Of a stretch of 64,000 nt of DNA, positions 51,268 through 60,181 are shown piece by piece. Source of the DNA: S5-327 sp965200975 (GTDB lineage Bacteria > Chloroflexota > Dehalococcoidia > Lucifugimonadales > Australimonadaceae). Positions within the stretch are counted from its first letter, which is position 1. Every line of letters begins with the position of its first letter. Position numbers and translations under genes: made by a program. The DNA lies in contig OZ241740.1 of the NCBI GenBank assembly GCA_965200975.1, forward strand, positions 2,317,320-2,381,319, read 5' to 3'. Under the pieces are notes generated by a model, which worked only from the letters and a program-made list of their open reading frames with translations, had not been told where the DNA came from and did not search any database.

Positions 51268-52027
51268 ATGCACGTCGACGATTTTATTGCCGAACTCTGG
51301 GAGTACGCGAACAGCTTCCCGATGCGGGAGCACCCGTGGTTCCGGGGCATTGCGGAGCGCCGGTGGACCCGGGAGCAGATCATCGCAGGCGAGGTGCAGC
51401 ACTACCTTGCGGGTGCGGGAAAATCCGGTGTATTTTGGCTACATCGCCGCGCACGCCGTAGAGGAGCGTCTGCCCGGCCTCACCGAGGCCGTGCTCGACA
51501 ACTATATGGAAGAGCTCGCCGGCGAACGCAGCCACGTAGACATTATGTTCCAGTTCCTCGAGGAGGGCGGCCTGACCCGCGAGGAGGCGGACTCCGCCGA
51601 CCCTACGCCCGGCACGCTCGCCGCGATAGAGATGATCCTCGGCCACTGCCAGCGCCGTTCGGCGCTCGAGGGCGTCGCAATGCTCGCGTTCGTCGAGAGT
51701 CAGCACGGAGGGCCGGAGGGCGCCGCGGCATCCGCCTATCCCGAACTCGTCGGCTACTACGGCTTCTCCGAACACGCTGCGGAGACGTACCGCATCCACG
51801 CCGAGCAAGACGTCGGGCACGGAGAGCGGCAGATCGAGTTCATCCGCCGCTACGCCGCCACGCCGGAGACGCAAGCGAAAGTCCGCCGCGCCGTGCGGCT
51901 TGGCCTCACAGCCTGGAACCTCGAGTACGACGGGCATGTGCAAGCCATGACGGGCCGCCGGGAACACTGGCCAGGCAAGCAGCTCCTCCACGCTAACCCG
52001 CCCGTCCGCCTCGCCGCGCGCGTCTGA
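51268..52027 (+). pseudogene. Heme-oxygenase-fold di-iron (PqqC/CADD-like) protein, frameshifted at about 51413
   Basis: The first frame (ATG 51268) gives HVDDFIAELWEYANSFPM, EHPWFRGIAERRWTREQII and AGEVQHYL. One extra base near 51413 (CTTGCGGG) moves the sense frame to RVRENPVYFGYIAAHAVEE, AMLAFVESQHGG and TYRIHAEQDVGHGERQ, ending at 52027. The Glu/His spacing (EVQH, ESQH, HAEQDVGH) fits the metal ligands of HOLDO-type di-iron oxidases such as CADD/UndA or PqqC. The function is therefore an oxidase or ring-closure step on an unknown substrate; the gene is broken or the base is an error. Confidence 0.8.
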
Positions 52028-52092
52028 CCCCAAGCGCTAGCTCCGTTCCAGCCCCCTCGTCCTGGAGAGGCGCCCACCAGAGGGGCGCACAG

Positions 52093-52308
52093 CTAAAACG
52101 GAAACTCCGCGGGCAAAGCCGACCTCAGCTCGGCGTACTCGGAGTCGCCGGCATAATCGGACGCTATACGCTTGAGGCGCTCAGTGAGCTCCTCGACCGG
52201 CAGATGCAGAACGCTTGAGACCATACCCGTGGTCTCTTCGAAGTTGCCCCTTCAGTTCCGGTATCAGCCGCGCATGCGCTCCATCAGATAGCGGTCGTCT
52301 TCACGCAT
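52093..52308 (-). pseudogene. Decayed small ORF (about 70 codons)
   Basis: Starts MREDDRYLMERMR, then needs a frame change to read LIPELKG and another to read NFEETTGMVSSVLHLPVEEL, TERLKRIASDYAGDSEYAEL and RSALPAEFPF before TAG at 52093. Together these make a plausible acidic helical protein of about 70 residues. No family recognised. Confidence 0.4.
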
Positions 52309-52366
52309 GGCGTCATTCTAGCGCGTTGCAGCAACCCCAGACGGAGAGTGCGACTTGCAGGGTTGA

Positions 52367-52394
52367 GGAGAATCGCGACGGCGAAATCTCTCCC
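52367..52394 (+). repeat. 28-base dispersed repeat, copy 2
   Basis: Starts GGAGAATCGCGACGGCGAA and ends TCTCTCCC, matching 21002-21029 at about 26 of 28 positions. Intergenic, between the decayed ORF and 52411-52812. Confidence 0.65.
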
Positions 52395-52410
52395 AACTCA
52401 TCCTCTGCAG

Positions 52411-52812
52411 CTAGGCGGAGAACCCCACTGCGTGCGCTGTCGTCAGATCTGACGACGCTACCGGCGACCCGTCGGAGTCCGCCGTTACAGACATCCGGGC
52501 GAGCACGCGCCACTCTTCCTTTCGCCAGCGAACGCGCAGAATGACGAACCCGTTCTCCACGCGTCCGCCCGGCGCTTCGGCGAACTCGACTGCGACATCG
52601 AGCAGCGCTGCGCCGTCGGGCGGAAGGGACGGGATGTGCAGCAGCGGCGCCGTCCCTGCGCGGAATTGGCCGTGCGGGAGCCAGCGCTCGAGCAGCTCGA
52701 CGGGCGCGTTGCCTGTATTCCGCACCTCGAACGCGACGTCCCACAGGCCGTCGCTGCGGCGCGCCGCCGCTCCCGCCTGGGCAACTTCAATCGAGGGCTG
52801 AGGACTGGTCAT
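52411..52812 (-). CDS. Hypothetical small beta-rich protein
   Basis: 133 residues from ATG 52812 (the frame is open to 52944 without homology). The pattern DVAFEVRNTGNAPVELLERWLPHG, with ALLDVAVEFAEA, looks like one immunoglobulin-type beta sandwich. No signal peptide. Function unknown. Confidence 0.55.
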   Translation of the reverse strand: MTSPQPSIEVAQAGAAARRSDGLWDVAFEVRNTGNAPVELLERWLPHGQFRAGTAPLLHIPSLPPDGAALLDVAVEFAEAPGGRVENGFVILRVRWRKEEWRVLARMSVTADSDGSPVASSDLTTAHAVGFSA

Positions 52813-53050
52813 AGCAGACGCCTCCGTACGCGCTCCACGCTGTCCGTCTCTCGCAACATTGGTCGGAACGACAAGAGCCCTCCCGGCAGCGCCAAGCGTC
52901 GCTCGCCGATTGTATCGCCCCATGCTCGCCCTGCAGGGAGTCACGGAGAGCGTTAGCCGTCAGCCGCGCTGCTGACATTTCCCGGTAGCGCGGCGCGCGG
53001 CGCTTCCGGATAATTGGGGATGGCGGCCCATTGCCGCGTGGGAGGACGCT

Positions 53051-53905
53051 TTGCGAATAGGCGCACACGTCTCAGGCGCCGGAGGTCTCGACAAGGCCAT
53101 CGATCGCGCGCTCGCAATCGGCGCCGAGTGCGCGCAACTCTTTCCCTCGCCGCCGCAAGGGTGGAGCTTCAAGGCCCCCGACGAGCTCGTAGCCGCGGAG
53201 TTCCGGCGCAAGGCGTTCGAGCAAGGCATCGGCCCGAACGTCTTCCATGCTATCTATCTGGTGAGCCTCGGGGCCGACGATCCCGCCCTTGTAGAACGCG
53301 GCAAGGCGTCGCTGGTCAAGTATCTGAACGCGGCCGGCGACCTCGGCGTGCAAGGGGTGATCTTCCATCTCAACAGCCATAAGGGCCACGGGTTCGAAGC
53401 GGTGTTCGCTCAGGTGGCGGGCGGCATACGGGAGGTGCTGGACCAGTCGCCCGCCGATGTGCAGCTCATCATTGAGAACAGCGCAGGGATGGGCAATCAC
53501 ATCGGCTCGAAGTTCTCGGAGATCGGCGCGCTCGTGCGGGAGCTTGCCGACGCGCGCGTGCAAGTGTGCCTCGACACCCAGCACAGTTTCGCCGCCGGGT
53601 ACGACCTCCGGACGAAAGATTCGGTCGAGGCGGTGATGGACGAGTTCGACCGCGAAATCGGCCTCGAGCGCCTCGTCGCCGTGCACTGCAACGATTCGAA
53701 GCCTGAGTTCGGCGGCGCGCTCGACCGACACGAGAACATCGGTGAGGGACATCTGGGGCTCGCCGCGTTCGAGTCGGTACTGGCGCATCCTGCGTTCGCC
53801 GATACGCCGTTCTACCTCGAGGTGCCGGGGTTCGAAGGCAAAGGGCCGGACGAGGCGAATGTGAGCATTCTGAAGGCGGCGCGCGAACGAGTCGCGTCGG
53901 GATAG
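53051..53905 (+). CDS. nfo: Endonuclease IV (AP endonuclease)
   Basis: 284 residues from TTG 53051 after GGAGGA. A TIM barrel with the trinuclear zinc ligands readable in order: AHVS (His), FHLNSH (His), IENSAG (Glu), LDTQHSFAAGYD (Asp, His), VHCNDSK (His), LDRHENIGEGHLG (Asp, His) and LEVPG (Glu). It cleaves DNA 5' to abasic sites. Length is normal. The small zincin gene follows after 7 bases. Confidence 0.95.
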   Translation: MRIGAHVSGAGGLDKAIDRALAIGAECAQLFPSPPQGWSFKAPDELVAAEFRRKAFEQGIGPNVFHAIYLVSLGADDPALVERGKASLVKYLNAAGDLGVQGVIFHLNSHKGHGFEAVFAQVAGGIREVLDQSPADVQLIIENSAGMGNHIGSKFSEIGALVRELADARVQVCLDTQHSFAAGYDLRTKDSVEAVMDEFDREIGLERLVAVHCNDSKPEFGGALDRHENIGEGHLGLAAFESVLAHPAFADTPFYLEVPGFEGKGPDEANVSILKAARERVASG

Positions 53906-53912
53906 GCCTGCA

Positions 53913-54272
53913 ATGCGAAAAAGCGATTTCGAGGAACTGGTGCGGCGAGCGGTCTCGGAGATCCCCGACGACTTCCTCGCCATTATGCACAACGTCGACG
54001 TTCAGGTGCGGCGCCGGCCAACGCGGCGGCAGCTGCAGCACGCCGAGCGCGGCGAGACGCTCCTCGGCCTCTACGAGGGCATCCCGCTGACCGAGCGTCA
54101 CCACTACAACATGACGCTTCCCGATATCGTCACTATCTTTCAGGCCCCTATCGAAGAGGTCTGCTCAACGCCGGAGGAGATTATGCAAGAGGTGCGCGCC
54201 ACCGTCATCCACGAAGTGGCCCACTACTTCGGCATCACAGACGTCGAGCTCGAGTCGTGGGGGGTAGCGTAG
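53913..54272 (+). CDS. Small zincin-like metallopeptidase-family protein
   Basis: 119 residues. It ends with VIHEVAHYFGITDVELE, a HExxH-x-x-F-x-x-x-D arrangement (H100, E101, H104) typical of the DUF1025/possible-zincin family (minimal gluzincin-like or matrixin-like folds). N-terminal helix FEELVRRAVSEIPDDF is also characteristic. The substrate is unknown. It is cotranscribed with nfo. Confidence 0.85.
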   Translation: MRKSDFEELVRRAVSEIPDDFLAIMHNVDVQVRRRPTRRQLQHAERGETLLGLYEGIPLTERHHYNMTLPDIVTIFQAPIEEVCSTPEEIMQEVRATVIHEVAHYFGITDVELESWGVA

Positions 54273-54285
54273 CCCTTCCCGCGTC

Positions 54286-54304
54286 GTTCCCTGTCGCCGG
54301 GAAC
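54286..54304. terminator. Possible bidirectional hairpin between convergent genes
   Basis: GTTCCC pairs with GGGAAC around tgtcgcc in the 58-base gap between the zincin and ftsK stops. Weak, without a U-run. Confidence 0.35.
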
Positions 54305-54330
54305 GCTTCCGGAAGACGAGCGACCCTCCC

Positions 54331-57300
54331 CTACACGTCGGGGATGTAGATGACTTCGCGCGGCTTGCCGGGATCGCCTGTAGAGGCGACGATGCCCTCT
54401 TCCTCGAGCTGGTCCATCAGCCGCGCCGCGCGCGGGTACCCTATGCGAAGCCGCCGCTGCAGAAGCGACGTAGAGAGTTGACGGTTCGCCGCCGCCACTT
54501 GCAGCGCGCGGTCGTACAGCGAGTCGTTCTCATCGAAATCGCCGCCCCCGCCGCTACTCTCGGCCTCGGCGACCTCGGCTTCGCGCGCCATCTCCTCAAG
54601 CGGAATCTCGCGCAGATTGGAGTCCGGCGGCTGCTCGCGCCAGTGGTCGCTCAGAGCGGCAGTCTCCTCTTCAGAGATGAAGACGCCTTGCACACGGCGC
54701 GCTTTCGGAGAGTCGGACGACAGGAAGAGCATATCGCCCCGCCCGAGCAGACTCTCCGCGCCTCCGAAGTCGAGAATCGTCCGGGAGTCGATCTGCGAGG
54801 CTACGTAGAAGGCTATCCGGCTCGGGAAGTTCGCCTTGATCAGGCCGGTGATGACGTTCACCGACGGCCGCTGTGTGGCTACGACCAGGTGAATGCCGAC
54901 GGCGCGCGCCAGCTGCGCCAGCCGCACCAGACACGTCTCGACATCCGCAGGGGCGGTGAGCATCAGATCGGCAAGCTCGTCGATGCAGATGACGAAGTAC
55001 GGCAACTGCTCGTCGACGCTCCTGCTCTTGTTGTACGACTGTATGTTCCGGACAGCCGCCTCTTCGAGCAGCTTGTAACGGCGCTCCATCTCCCGCACCG
55101 CGCCCCGGAGAAGCCGCACTACCTGATCCGGCTCCACTACTACCGGCGTCGCCAGATGCGGAATTCCGTTGTACGGAGTCAGCTCCACCCGCTTGGGGTC
55201 GATGAGCAGCATTCGCACGCGCGAGGGCGGCTGGTCCTTGATGAGGGAAGAGATGATCGTGTTCATACACACGCTCTTCCCGCTGCCGGTAGAGCCCGCG
55301 ATGAGCAAGTGCGGCATCTTGGCGAGGTCTATCGCCACAGGCTCGCCCGCCGGCGCCAGACCCAGCGCCACCGGAAGCCCGCCCGCCTCGCGCATGCGCC
55401 GATACTCGTCCGACTCCATTACCGTACGGATCGTCACCAGTGACGAGGATTTGTTCGGCACCTCCACGCCCACAATCGACTCGCCGGGCACCGGCGCCTG
55501 TATCCGCAAGCTCGGGGCTGCAAGCGCGAGCGCCAGGTCTTTCTCACGCGCAAGGATGCTCTGCACGCGAACGCGGTTGCCTGACGTCTGCCCTGCCGCA
55601 GGCTCCGGGGCCGGACGCGCCCGCCGCGTCCATCCCGGCTCCAACCCAAACAGGTAGCCGTCGCCTGCGGGCCGCACCTCGCGCACGACGACATCGACGC
55701 CGTGCTCCGCGAGCGTGGCGACGATCTGCTCCGCGGTCGCTGCGGGGTCGCTGACATCCGGCGCCTCGACTACGACAAGCGATTCGCCGGGGATCGCCTC
55801 GATGCGTAGCCCGGGCGACCGCAGCGCAAGCGCGAGGTCGTTCTTGCGCGCGAGAATGCTGTTGACCTTCACCCGGCTGCCCCGATCGGGCTGCTCTTCG
55901 GATGTCCGCGCCTGCTTCCATCCGGGCACAAGCCCGAACATCGTTACGCTCGGGCCGGGGCGGATCTCGTTGACCCGCACCTCGACGCCGTACTGGCCAA
56001 GCGCTTCCTCGATGTCGCGCGCAGTCTGCTCGTGTTCAGCGGAGATGGCCACTGCCGGCACCGGCGGCGCCAACAGCGACAGGGACGGCAGTGTCGGCGG
56101 CGGGCCCGGAGGCGCAGGGGCATGCGCTCCCGCGGCGCCGTTCAGGCCGGCGCCGAGTCCGAAGCCGACAGGCGCGACGGATGGCGCGCGTTCGCCGTCA
56201 TACGCGTACACGTCCTCGGCGTCGTCCTCCGCAGACTCCTCATCGACCTGGGGCGCGTAGGCGCCGGACTGCTCATCCGGCGCCGCGTCCTCGTCGACGG
56301 CTTGCGCGTAAGGGCGCGCGGCGTCGTCCTCTGTGGACTCCTCATCGCTTTGGCCGGGGGAAGCGACTGCCTGTTCGTCATCCCCGGTTTCGGGAGCGTC
56401 CTCCCTCTCATCGTTTGCGAGATGCTGCGGGGCGCTGTAGATATCCTCTCCCGGCTCTTGTTGCTGACGAGTAGCGGCGTTCGGCGTCTCCGCATCGCGT
56501 CCTTCAGGCTGCTCCGGCGGTTTGCGGGAGGCGACGGGGTCTGCCGTGAGCGAACGAGCGCCTCCGGTAGCCATAGAGTCCAACGCCGCCTTCCATGCAG
56601 GCACAGCCCCCGGCCCTGCCTTCGAGGGCTGCGGAGCGTCGGCGACTGCAGACCGCGCGCTCGCCTGCTTGTTGAAGACGATCGTCCCTTGCAGCGACTG
56701 CCTCTCGGGAAGGCGAGGCACCGTTCGGCGGGGATCGGCGCGGCGCACGCCTCTGAGGAAGTCGGGCGGATCGGTCTCGACCGTATCGATGCCCACGCTG
56801 AAGGGCGAGGCGGAGCTGGGAGTGTAGTTCCGCCAGTTGTCGCTTTCGGCTCGCTCGCGTTCGCGCGCGAGTTCCTGTTCTTGCCTGCGGAGCTCCGCCT
56901 GCCGCTTGCGCCGCATGGAGAGGCCCCGCGCCATAGAGGAGACGCCTTGCCCGATCATCCGGTGCAGCGGATATGCGCGGTAGGCTTGCGCCAAACCCGA
57001 CCCGAAAGCGGAGAATGCTCGCCCTGCCCCTTTCGTAACCGCGTTGAGCGCGCGGGGGGCGATGAACCACGCTCCCGCGACGACGAGCACTGTTGTGCGG
57101 GCCACTCCCGGCGCGCCGCTGCCCCGCATCTGCGCCCCGACGTCGCCTCCAAGCGGCGCAGCGCCGATGAGAGGGAATTCCCACGTGAAGTACGAGAGCA
57201 CGGCGAAGCCGCTCGCGGCAAGGATGCCGGCGCCGATGATGTAGCGCCACTGCCGGAGGGCGGGGAGTATTCCGCGCATAAACAGCAACACGACCCCGCA

Positions 57301-57489
57301 GAACCACAGCGCGGGCAGGATGAGCGCGACGCCGGTCGCGCGCAGGGTATTGGCGGCAGCCGTCTCCAACGGATCGACGACCCATGCCGGCTGCACGACT
57401 ACGGCGAACGCAATGAACGCGGCTGCAAGAGTCGCAACCGTGACCGTGAAGCCTGCGCGGCTGAGCAACAAGAACCGTAGGGCTGCCAT
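54331..57489 (-). CDS. ftsK: FtsK/SpoIIIE-type DNA translocase with duplicated alpha domain
   Basis: 1052 residues from ATG 57489. About four N-terminal helices (for example TLAAAFIAFAVVVQ, ILPALWFCGVVLLFM) are followed by a long acidic, Pro/Gln-rich linker (about 200-480). Two consecutive alpha-type domains then occur: GQYGVEVRVNEIRPGPSVTMF with VNSILARKNDLALALRSP, and EHGVDVVVREVRPAGDGYLFG with VQSILAREKDLALALAAP. The motor has Walker A AGSTGSGKS (about 733), RMLLIDPKRVELTPYNGIPHL and Walker B FVICIDELADLM. The winged-helix gamma domain (LLQRRLRIGYPRAARLMDQL) ends the protein. It segregates chromosomes at division. Last gene of the ten-gene run. Confidence 0.93.
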   Translation of the reverse strand: MAALRFLLLSRAGFTVTVATLAAAFIAFAVVVQPAWVVDPLETAAANTLRATGVALILPALWFCGVVLLFMRGILPALRQWRYIIGAGILAASGFAVLSYFTWEFPLIGAAPLGGDVGAQMRGSGAPGVARTTVLVVAGAWFIAPRALNAVTKGAGRAFSAFGSGLAQAYRAYPLHRMIGQGVSSMARGLSMRRKRQAELRRQEQELARERERAESDNWRNYTPSSASPFSVGIDTVETDPPDFLRGVRRADPRRTVPRLPERQSLQGTIVFNKQASARSAVADAPQPSKAGPGAVPAWKAALDSMATGGARSLTADPVASRKPPEQPEGRDAETPNAATRQQQEPGEDIYSAPQHLANDEREDAPETGDDEQAVASPGQSDEESTEDDAARPYAQAVDEDAAPDEQSGAYAPQVDEESAEDDAEDVYAYDGERAPSVAPVGFGLGAGLNGAAGAHAPAPPGPPPTLPSLSLLAPPVPAVAISAEHEQTARDIEEALGQYGVEVRVNEIRPGPSVTMFGLVPGWKQARTSEEQPDRGSRVKVNSILARKNDLALALRSPGLRIEAIPGESLVVVEAPDVSDPAATAEQIVATLAEHGVDVVVREVRPAGDGYLFGLEPGWTRRARPAPEPAAGQTSGNRVRVQSILAREKDLALALAAPSLRIQAPVPGESIVGVEVPNKSSSLVTIRTVMESDEYRRMREAGGLPVALGLAPAGEPVAIDLAKMPHLLIAGSTGSGKSVCMNTIISSLIKDQPPSRVRMLLIDPKRVELTPYNGIPHLATPVVVEPDQVVRLLRGAVREMERRYKLLEEAAVRNIQSYNKSRSVDEQLPYFVICIDELADLMLTAPADVETCLVRLAQLARAVGIHLVVATQRPSVNVITGLIKANFPSRIAFYVASQIDSRTILDFGGAESLLGRGDMLFLSSDSPKARRVQGVFISEEETAALSDHWREQPPDSNLREIPLEEMAREAEVAEAESSGGGGDFDENDSLYDRALQVAAANRQLSTSLLQRRLRIGYPRAARLMDQLEEEGIVASTGDPGKPREVIYIPDV

Positions 57490-57585
57490 CAACCCTCACC
57501 GTAACGAACAAGCTATGGGTTTGTGAGCCGGATTCGCAGGCGAGCTTTGGCGAAACGAAAGAACGAAAGCGGAAAAACGCGACGC

Positions 57586-59244
57586 CTAGACCTCGAACGG
57601 CAACACGACGATCATCGGGCGGCGCCCCGTCTCCTGATGCAGGAAACGCGCGAGAGCGTCGCGAACGCGGCCCGACAGGTAATCGTCGTCCAGCGGTTGA
57701 GCGACCGGGGCCCGCAAGGACTCGACGACCAGGGCGGACGCCCGCTCCATCAGGCTCCCTCCCTCTTCCGGATCGACAAACCCGCTCGAGACAATCTCCG
57801 AATCGCCGCAGACCTCGCCTGTCGCCTTATCGATAGGCACGACGACCACGACGAACCCGTCGCGGGAGAGCGTGCGGCGATCGCGCAGCACGGGGCTGCG
57901 AACGTCCCACATGCGCAGCCCGTCGATGTAGACGTGTCCGGCAGGGACGGCGTCGACGACTGCGGCGCCCCGTTCGTCGATCTCGAGCACGTCGCCGTCC
58001 TCTATCACGAACACATGCTCGTCGTCGACGCCGACCTGCTTGGCGAGCTCGGCGTGAGCGACGAGCATGCGGTACTCCCCATGAATGGGCACAAAGTAGC
58101 GCGGCTTCACCAGGCGCAGCATTAGCTTGAGCTCTTCCTGGCTCGCATGGCCTTGCACATGCACATCCGGCGCCGTGCGGCGGGTGAGCACTCGCGCGCC
58201 AAGCCGCGCGAGATTGTCGATCACCGAAGCGATGACTGTTTCGTTTCCGGGGATCGCCGTAGCGGAGATGACGACGGTGTCGCCCTCGTGCACCCTTATG
58301 TCGCGGTTAGCGCGGTTGGCCACGCGCGAGAGTACGGAGAGGGGCTCGCCCTGCGCGCCCGTCAGCACGATGACCTGCTTGTCTTCCGGAACAGATGCAA
58401 GGTCGCGCAGTTCGACTATCGTGCCCGAGGGCGCCGAGATGTAGCCGTTGGCCACCGCCATGTTGATGTTCGCCACCATCGATCTCCCGGCCGGCGCCAC
58501 CTTCCTGCCATGCTTCACCGCCGCATCGACAATCTGCTGCACGCGGGCGACCAGCGAGGCGAACGTCGCGATGAGCACCCTGCCCTTGGCGTCGCCGATA
58601 GCGTGATCGAGCGCAGCAGCCACTACGCGCTCGGACGGCGTGTAGCCCCCCATTTCCGCATAGGTGGAGTCGGACAGCAGGAGCAGCACGCCCTCGCGGC
58701 CAATCTCAGCGATGCGTTGCAGGTCGGTGGGGCGGTCGTCGACAGGCGTGTGGTCAATCTTGAAGTCGCCGGTATGGACGACGACGCCCGCCGGAGTGCG
58801 CAGGGCGACGCCGCAAGCGTCCGGAATGCTGTGACAGACGCGAAAGAACTCCGCCTCTATCGAACCGAAGGTCAGCCGGTCGCCAGGCGTCACCCGGTGA
58901 AGGGGGCTCCGTCCTCCGTTAGCGTGCTCGCGGAGCTTCACCTGAATGAGGTCGTGCGCGAGCGGCGGAGCGTAGACGGGCGCATCGATGTCGCGCAGCA
59001 GGTAGGGCAGCGCGCCGGTGTGGTCTTCGTGGCCGTGCGTGATGAGAACGGCCCGCACAAGGTCGGCGTTCTCGAGCAGGTAGGTCATATCGGGCAAAAC
59101 CAGGTCGACGCCGTGCATATCGGCCTTGGGGAACATCACGCCGGCGTCGATGACGACGATGTCGTCGCCGTACTCGACGCAGAGCATATTCTTGCCAACC
59201 TCTCCGAGACCGCCGAGCGGAATGATGCGGATGCTGTCGGCCAT
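57586..59244 (-). CDS. rnj: Ribonuclease J
   Basis: 552 residues. The metallo-beta-lactamase start IIPLGGLGEVGKNMLCVEYG and catalytic ALITHGHEDHTGALPYLL (H-x-H-x-D-H) with HTGDFKIDHTP are diagnostic, followed by beta-CASP pieces LSDSTYAEMGGYTPSE and VLTGAQGEPLSVLSRVA and the RNase J C-terminal domain (AALPVFEV-like end MIVVLPFEV). It degrades and matures RNA with 5'-exo and endo activity. Its start is 5 bases after the uracil-DNA glycosylase stop. Confidence 0.94.
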   Translation of the reverse strand: MADSIRIIPLGGLGEVGKNMLCVEYGDDIVVIDAGVMFPKADMHGVDLVLPDMTYLLENADLVRAVLITHGHEDHTGALPYLLRDIDAPVYAPPLAHDLIQVKLREHANGGRSPLHRVTPGDRLTFGSIEAEFFRVCHSIPDACGVALRTPAGVVVHTGDFKIDHTPVDDRPTDLQRIAEIGREGVLLLLSDSTYAEMGGYTPSERVVAAALDHAIGDAKGRVLIATFASLVARVQQIVDAAVKHGRKVAPAGRSMVANINMAVANGYISAPSGTIVELRDLASVPEDKQVIVLTGAQGEPLSVLSRVANRANRDIRVHEGDTVVISATAIPGNETVIASVIDNLARLGARVLTRRTAPDVHVQGHASQEELKLMLRLVKPRYFVPIHGEYRMLVAHAELAKQVGVDDEHVFVIEDGDVLEIDERGAAVVDAVPAGHVYIDGLRMWDVRSPVLRDRRTLSRDGFVVVVVPIDKATGEVCGDSEIVSSGFVDPEEGGSLMERASALVVESLRAPVAQPLDDDYLSGRVRDALARFLHQETGRRPMIVVLPFEV

Positions 59245-59248
59245 TGGC

Positions 59249-59911
59249 TTAGAACATGCTCAACTGTCGGCTGTCCTCGTCCGGCGGCGGAGCGTCCTCC
59301 CGATTGCGGGCGGGGGAAGCGTCCATAGCGAGCGTTGGCTGTTCGAGCCCCGGACGGACTTGATCGCCGCTGCGGAGGAGGTCGCCGAGCTTGGCGAAGT
59401 CCTGCTCGATAGTTGTGCGGAGCCCGCTGTTATGCAGCGCGGCGGCGGGGTGATAGAGAGGGAAGACGATAGTGTCGCCGAAGCGCTGCGCCCTCGCCCG
59501 AAGCTTGCTGATTGACTGGTTGGGGAACCAGCGGGCCAGCGCATGCCGGCCGAGCGGAACTATCACCTTCGGGTTGATGGCCGCGATCTGGGCGTCGAGG
59601 TAGGCGGAGCACGCCTCGATCTCGCCGGGGAAGGGATCGCGATTGTTCGGGGGACGGCACTTCACCATATTTGTGATGAACACGTCGCCGCGGTTGAGCC
59701 CTATCGAGCGCAGGAGTTCATCGAGAAACTGCCCGGCAGGGCCGACGAACGGCCTGCCCTGCCGGTCTTCGTTGAAGCCGGGGCCTTCGCCAATGAACAT
59801 CAACGACGCGTCGGACGCCCCTTCGCCGGGCACAGCGGTCGTGCGGCCTTCCGCAAGGTTGCACAACCGGCAAGCCCGTATCTGCTGGCGAAGCGCGTCG
59901 AGGTCGGCCAC
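59249..59911 (-). CDS. Family 4 uracil-DNA glycosylase with C-terminal clamp-binding tail
   Basis: 220 residues from GTG 59911. Fe-S cysteines C14, C17, C85 and C101 (CRLC, MVKCRPPNNRDP, EACSAY), the active-site GEGPGFNEDRQGRPF and VFPLYHPAAALHN are those of family 4 UDG. It removes uracil from DNA. The last residues QLSMF match the beta sliding-clamp binding pentapeptide (QL-S/D-LF). Length is longer than the family core by a disordered acidic tail. Confidence 0.9.
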   Translation of the reverse strand: MADLDALRQQIRACRLCNLAEGRTTAVPGEGASDASLMFIGEGPGFNEDRQGRPFVGPAGQFLDELLRSIGLNRGDVFITNMVKCRPPNNRDPFPGEIEACSAYLDAQIAAINPKVIVPLGRHALARWFPNQSISKLRARAQRFGDTIVFPLYHPAAALHNSGLRTTIEQDFAKLGDLLRSGDQVRPGLEQPTLAMDASPARNREDAPPPDEDSRQLSMF

Positions 59912-59922
59912 AGCGTCGGCGC

Positions 59923-60180
59923 CTAGTCCGAGACGCCCTTCCCCTTGATGAAGTCTATTGCGTCCTGAATGGTGCGTATCTTCTCCGCGTCCTCATCCGG
60001 GATCTTGATGGGGTTGTCGTCGGTGGAGAACTCCTCCTCGAACCCCATAACAAGTTCGACGATATCGAGGGAGTCGGCGTTGAGGTCGTCGACGAACGAC
60101 GACTCCGGAGCCACGTCGTCCGCATCGACGCCCAGCCTGTCCACCACTACATTCCTCACGCGGTCAAAAACGGTTGCCAT
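59923..60180 (-). CDS. acpP: Acyl carrier protein
   Basis: 85 residues. Phosphopantetheine attaches at S37 in DDLNADSLDIVELVM; the four-helix length and acidic composition are standard. It carries acyl chains for fatty-acid synthesis and sits two genes below fabD. The start is one base past the nusB stop. Confidence 0.96.
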   Translation of the reverse strand: MATVFDRVRNVVVDRLGVDADDVAPESSFVDDLNADSLDIVELVMGFEEEFSTDDNPIKIPDEDAEKIRTIQDAIDFIKGKGVSD

Positions 60181-60181
60181 G

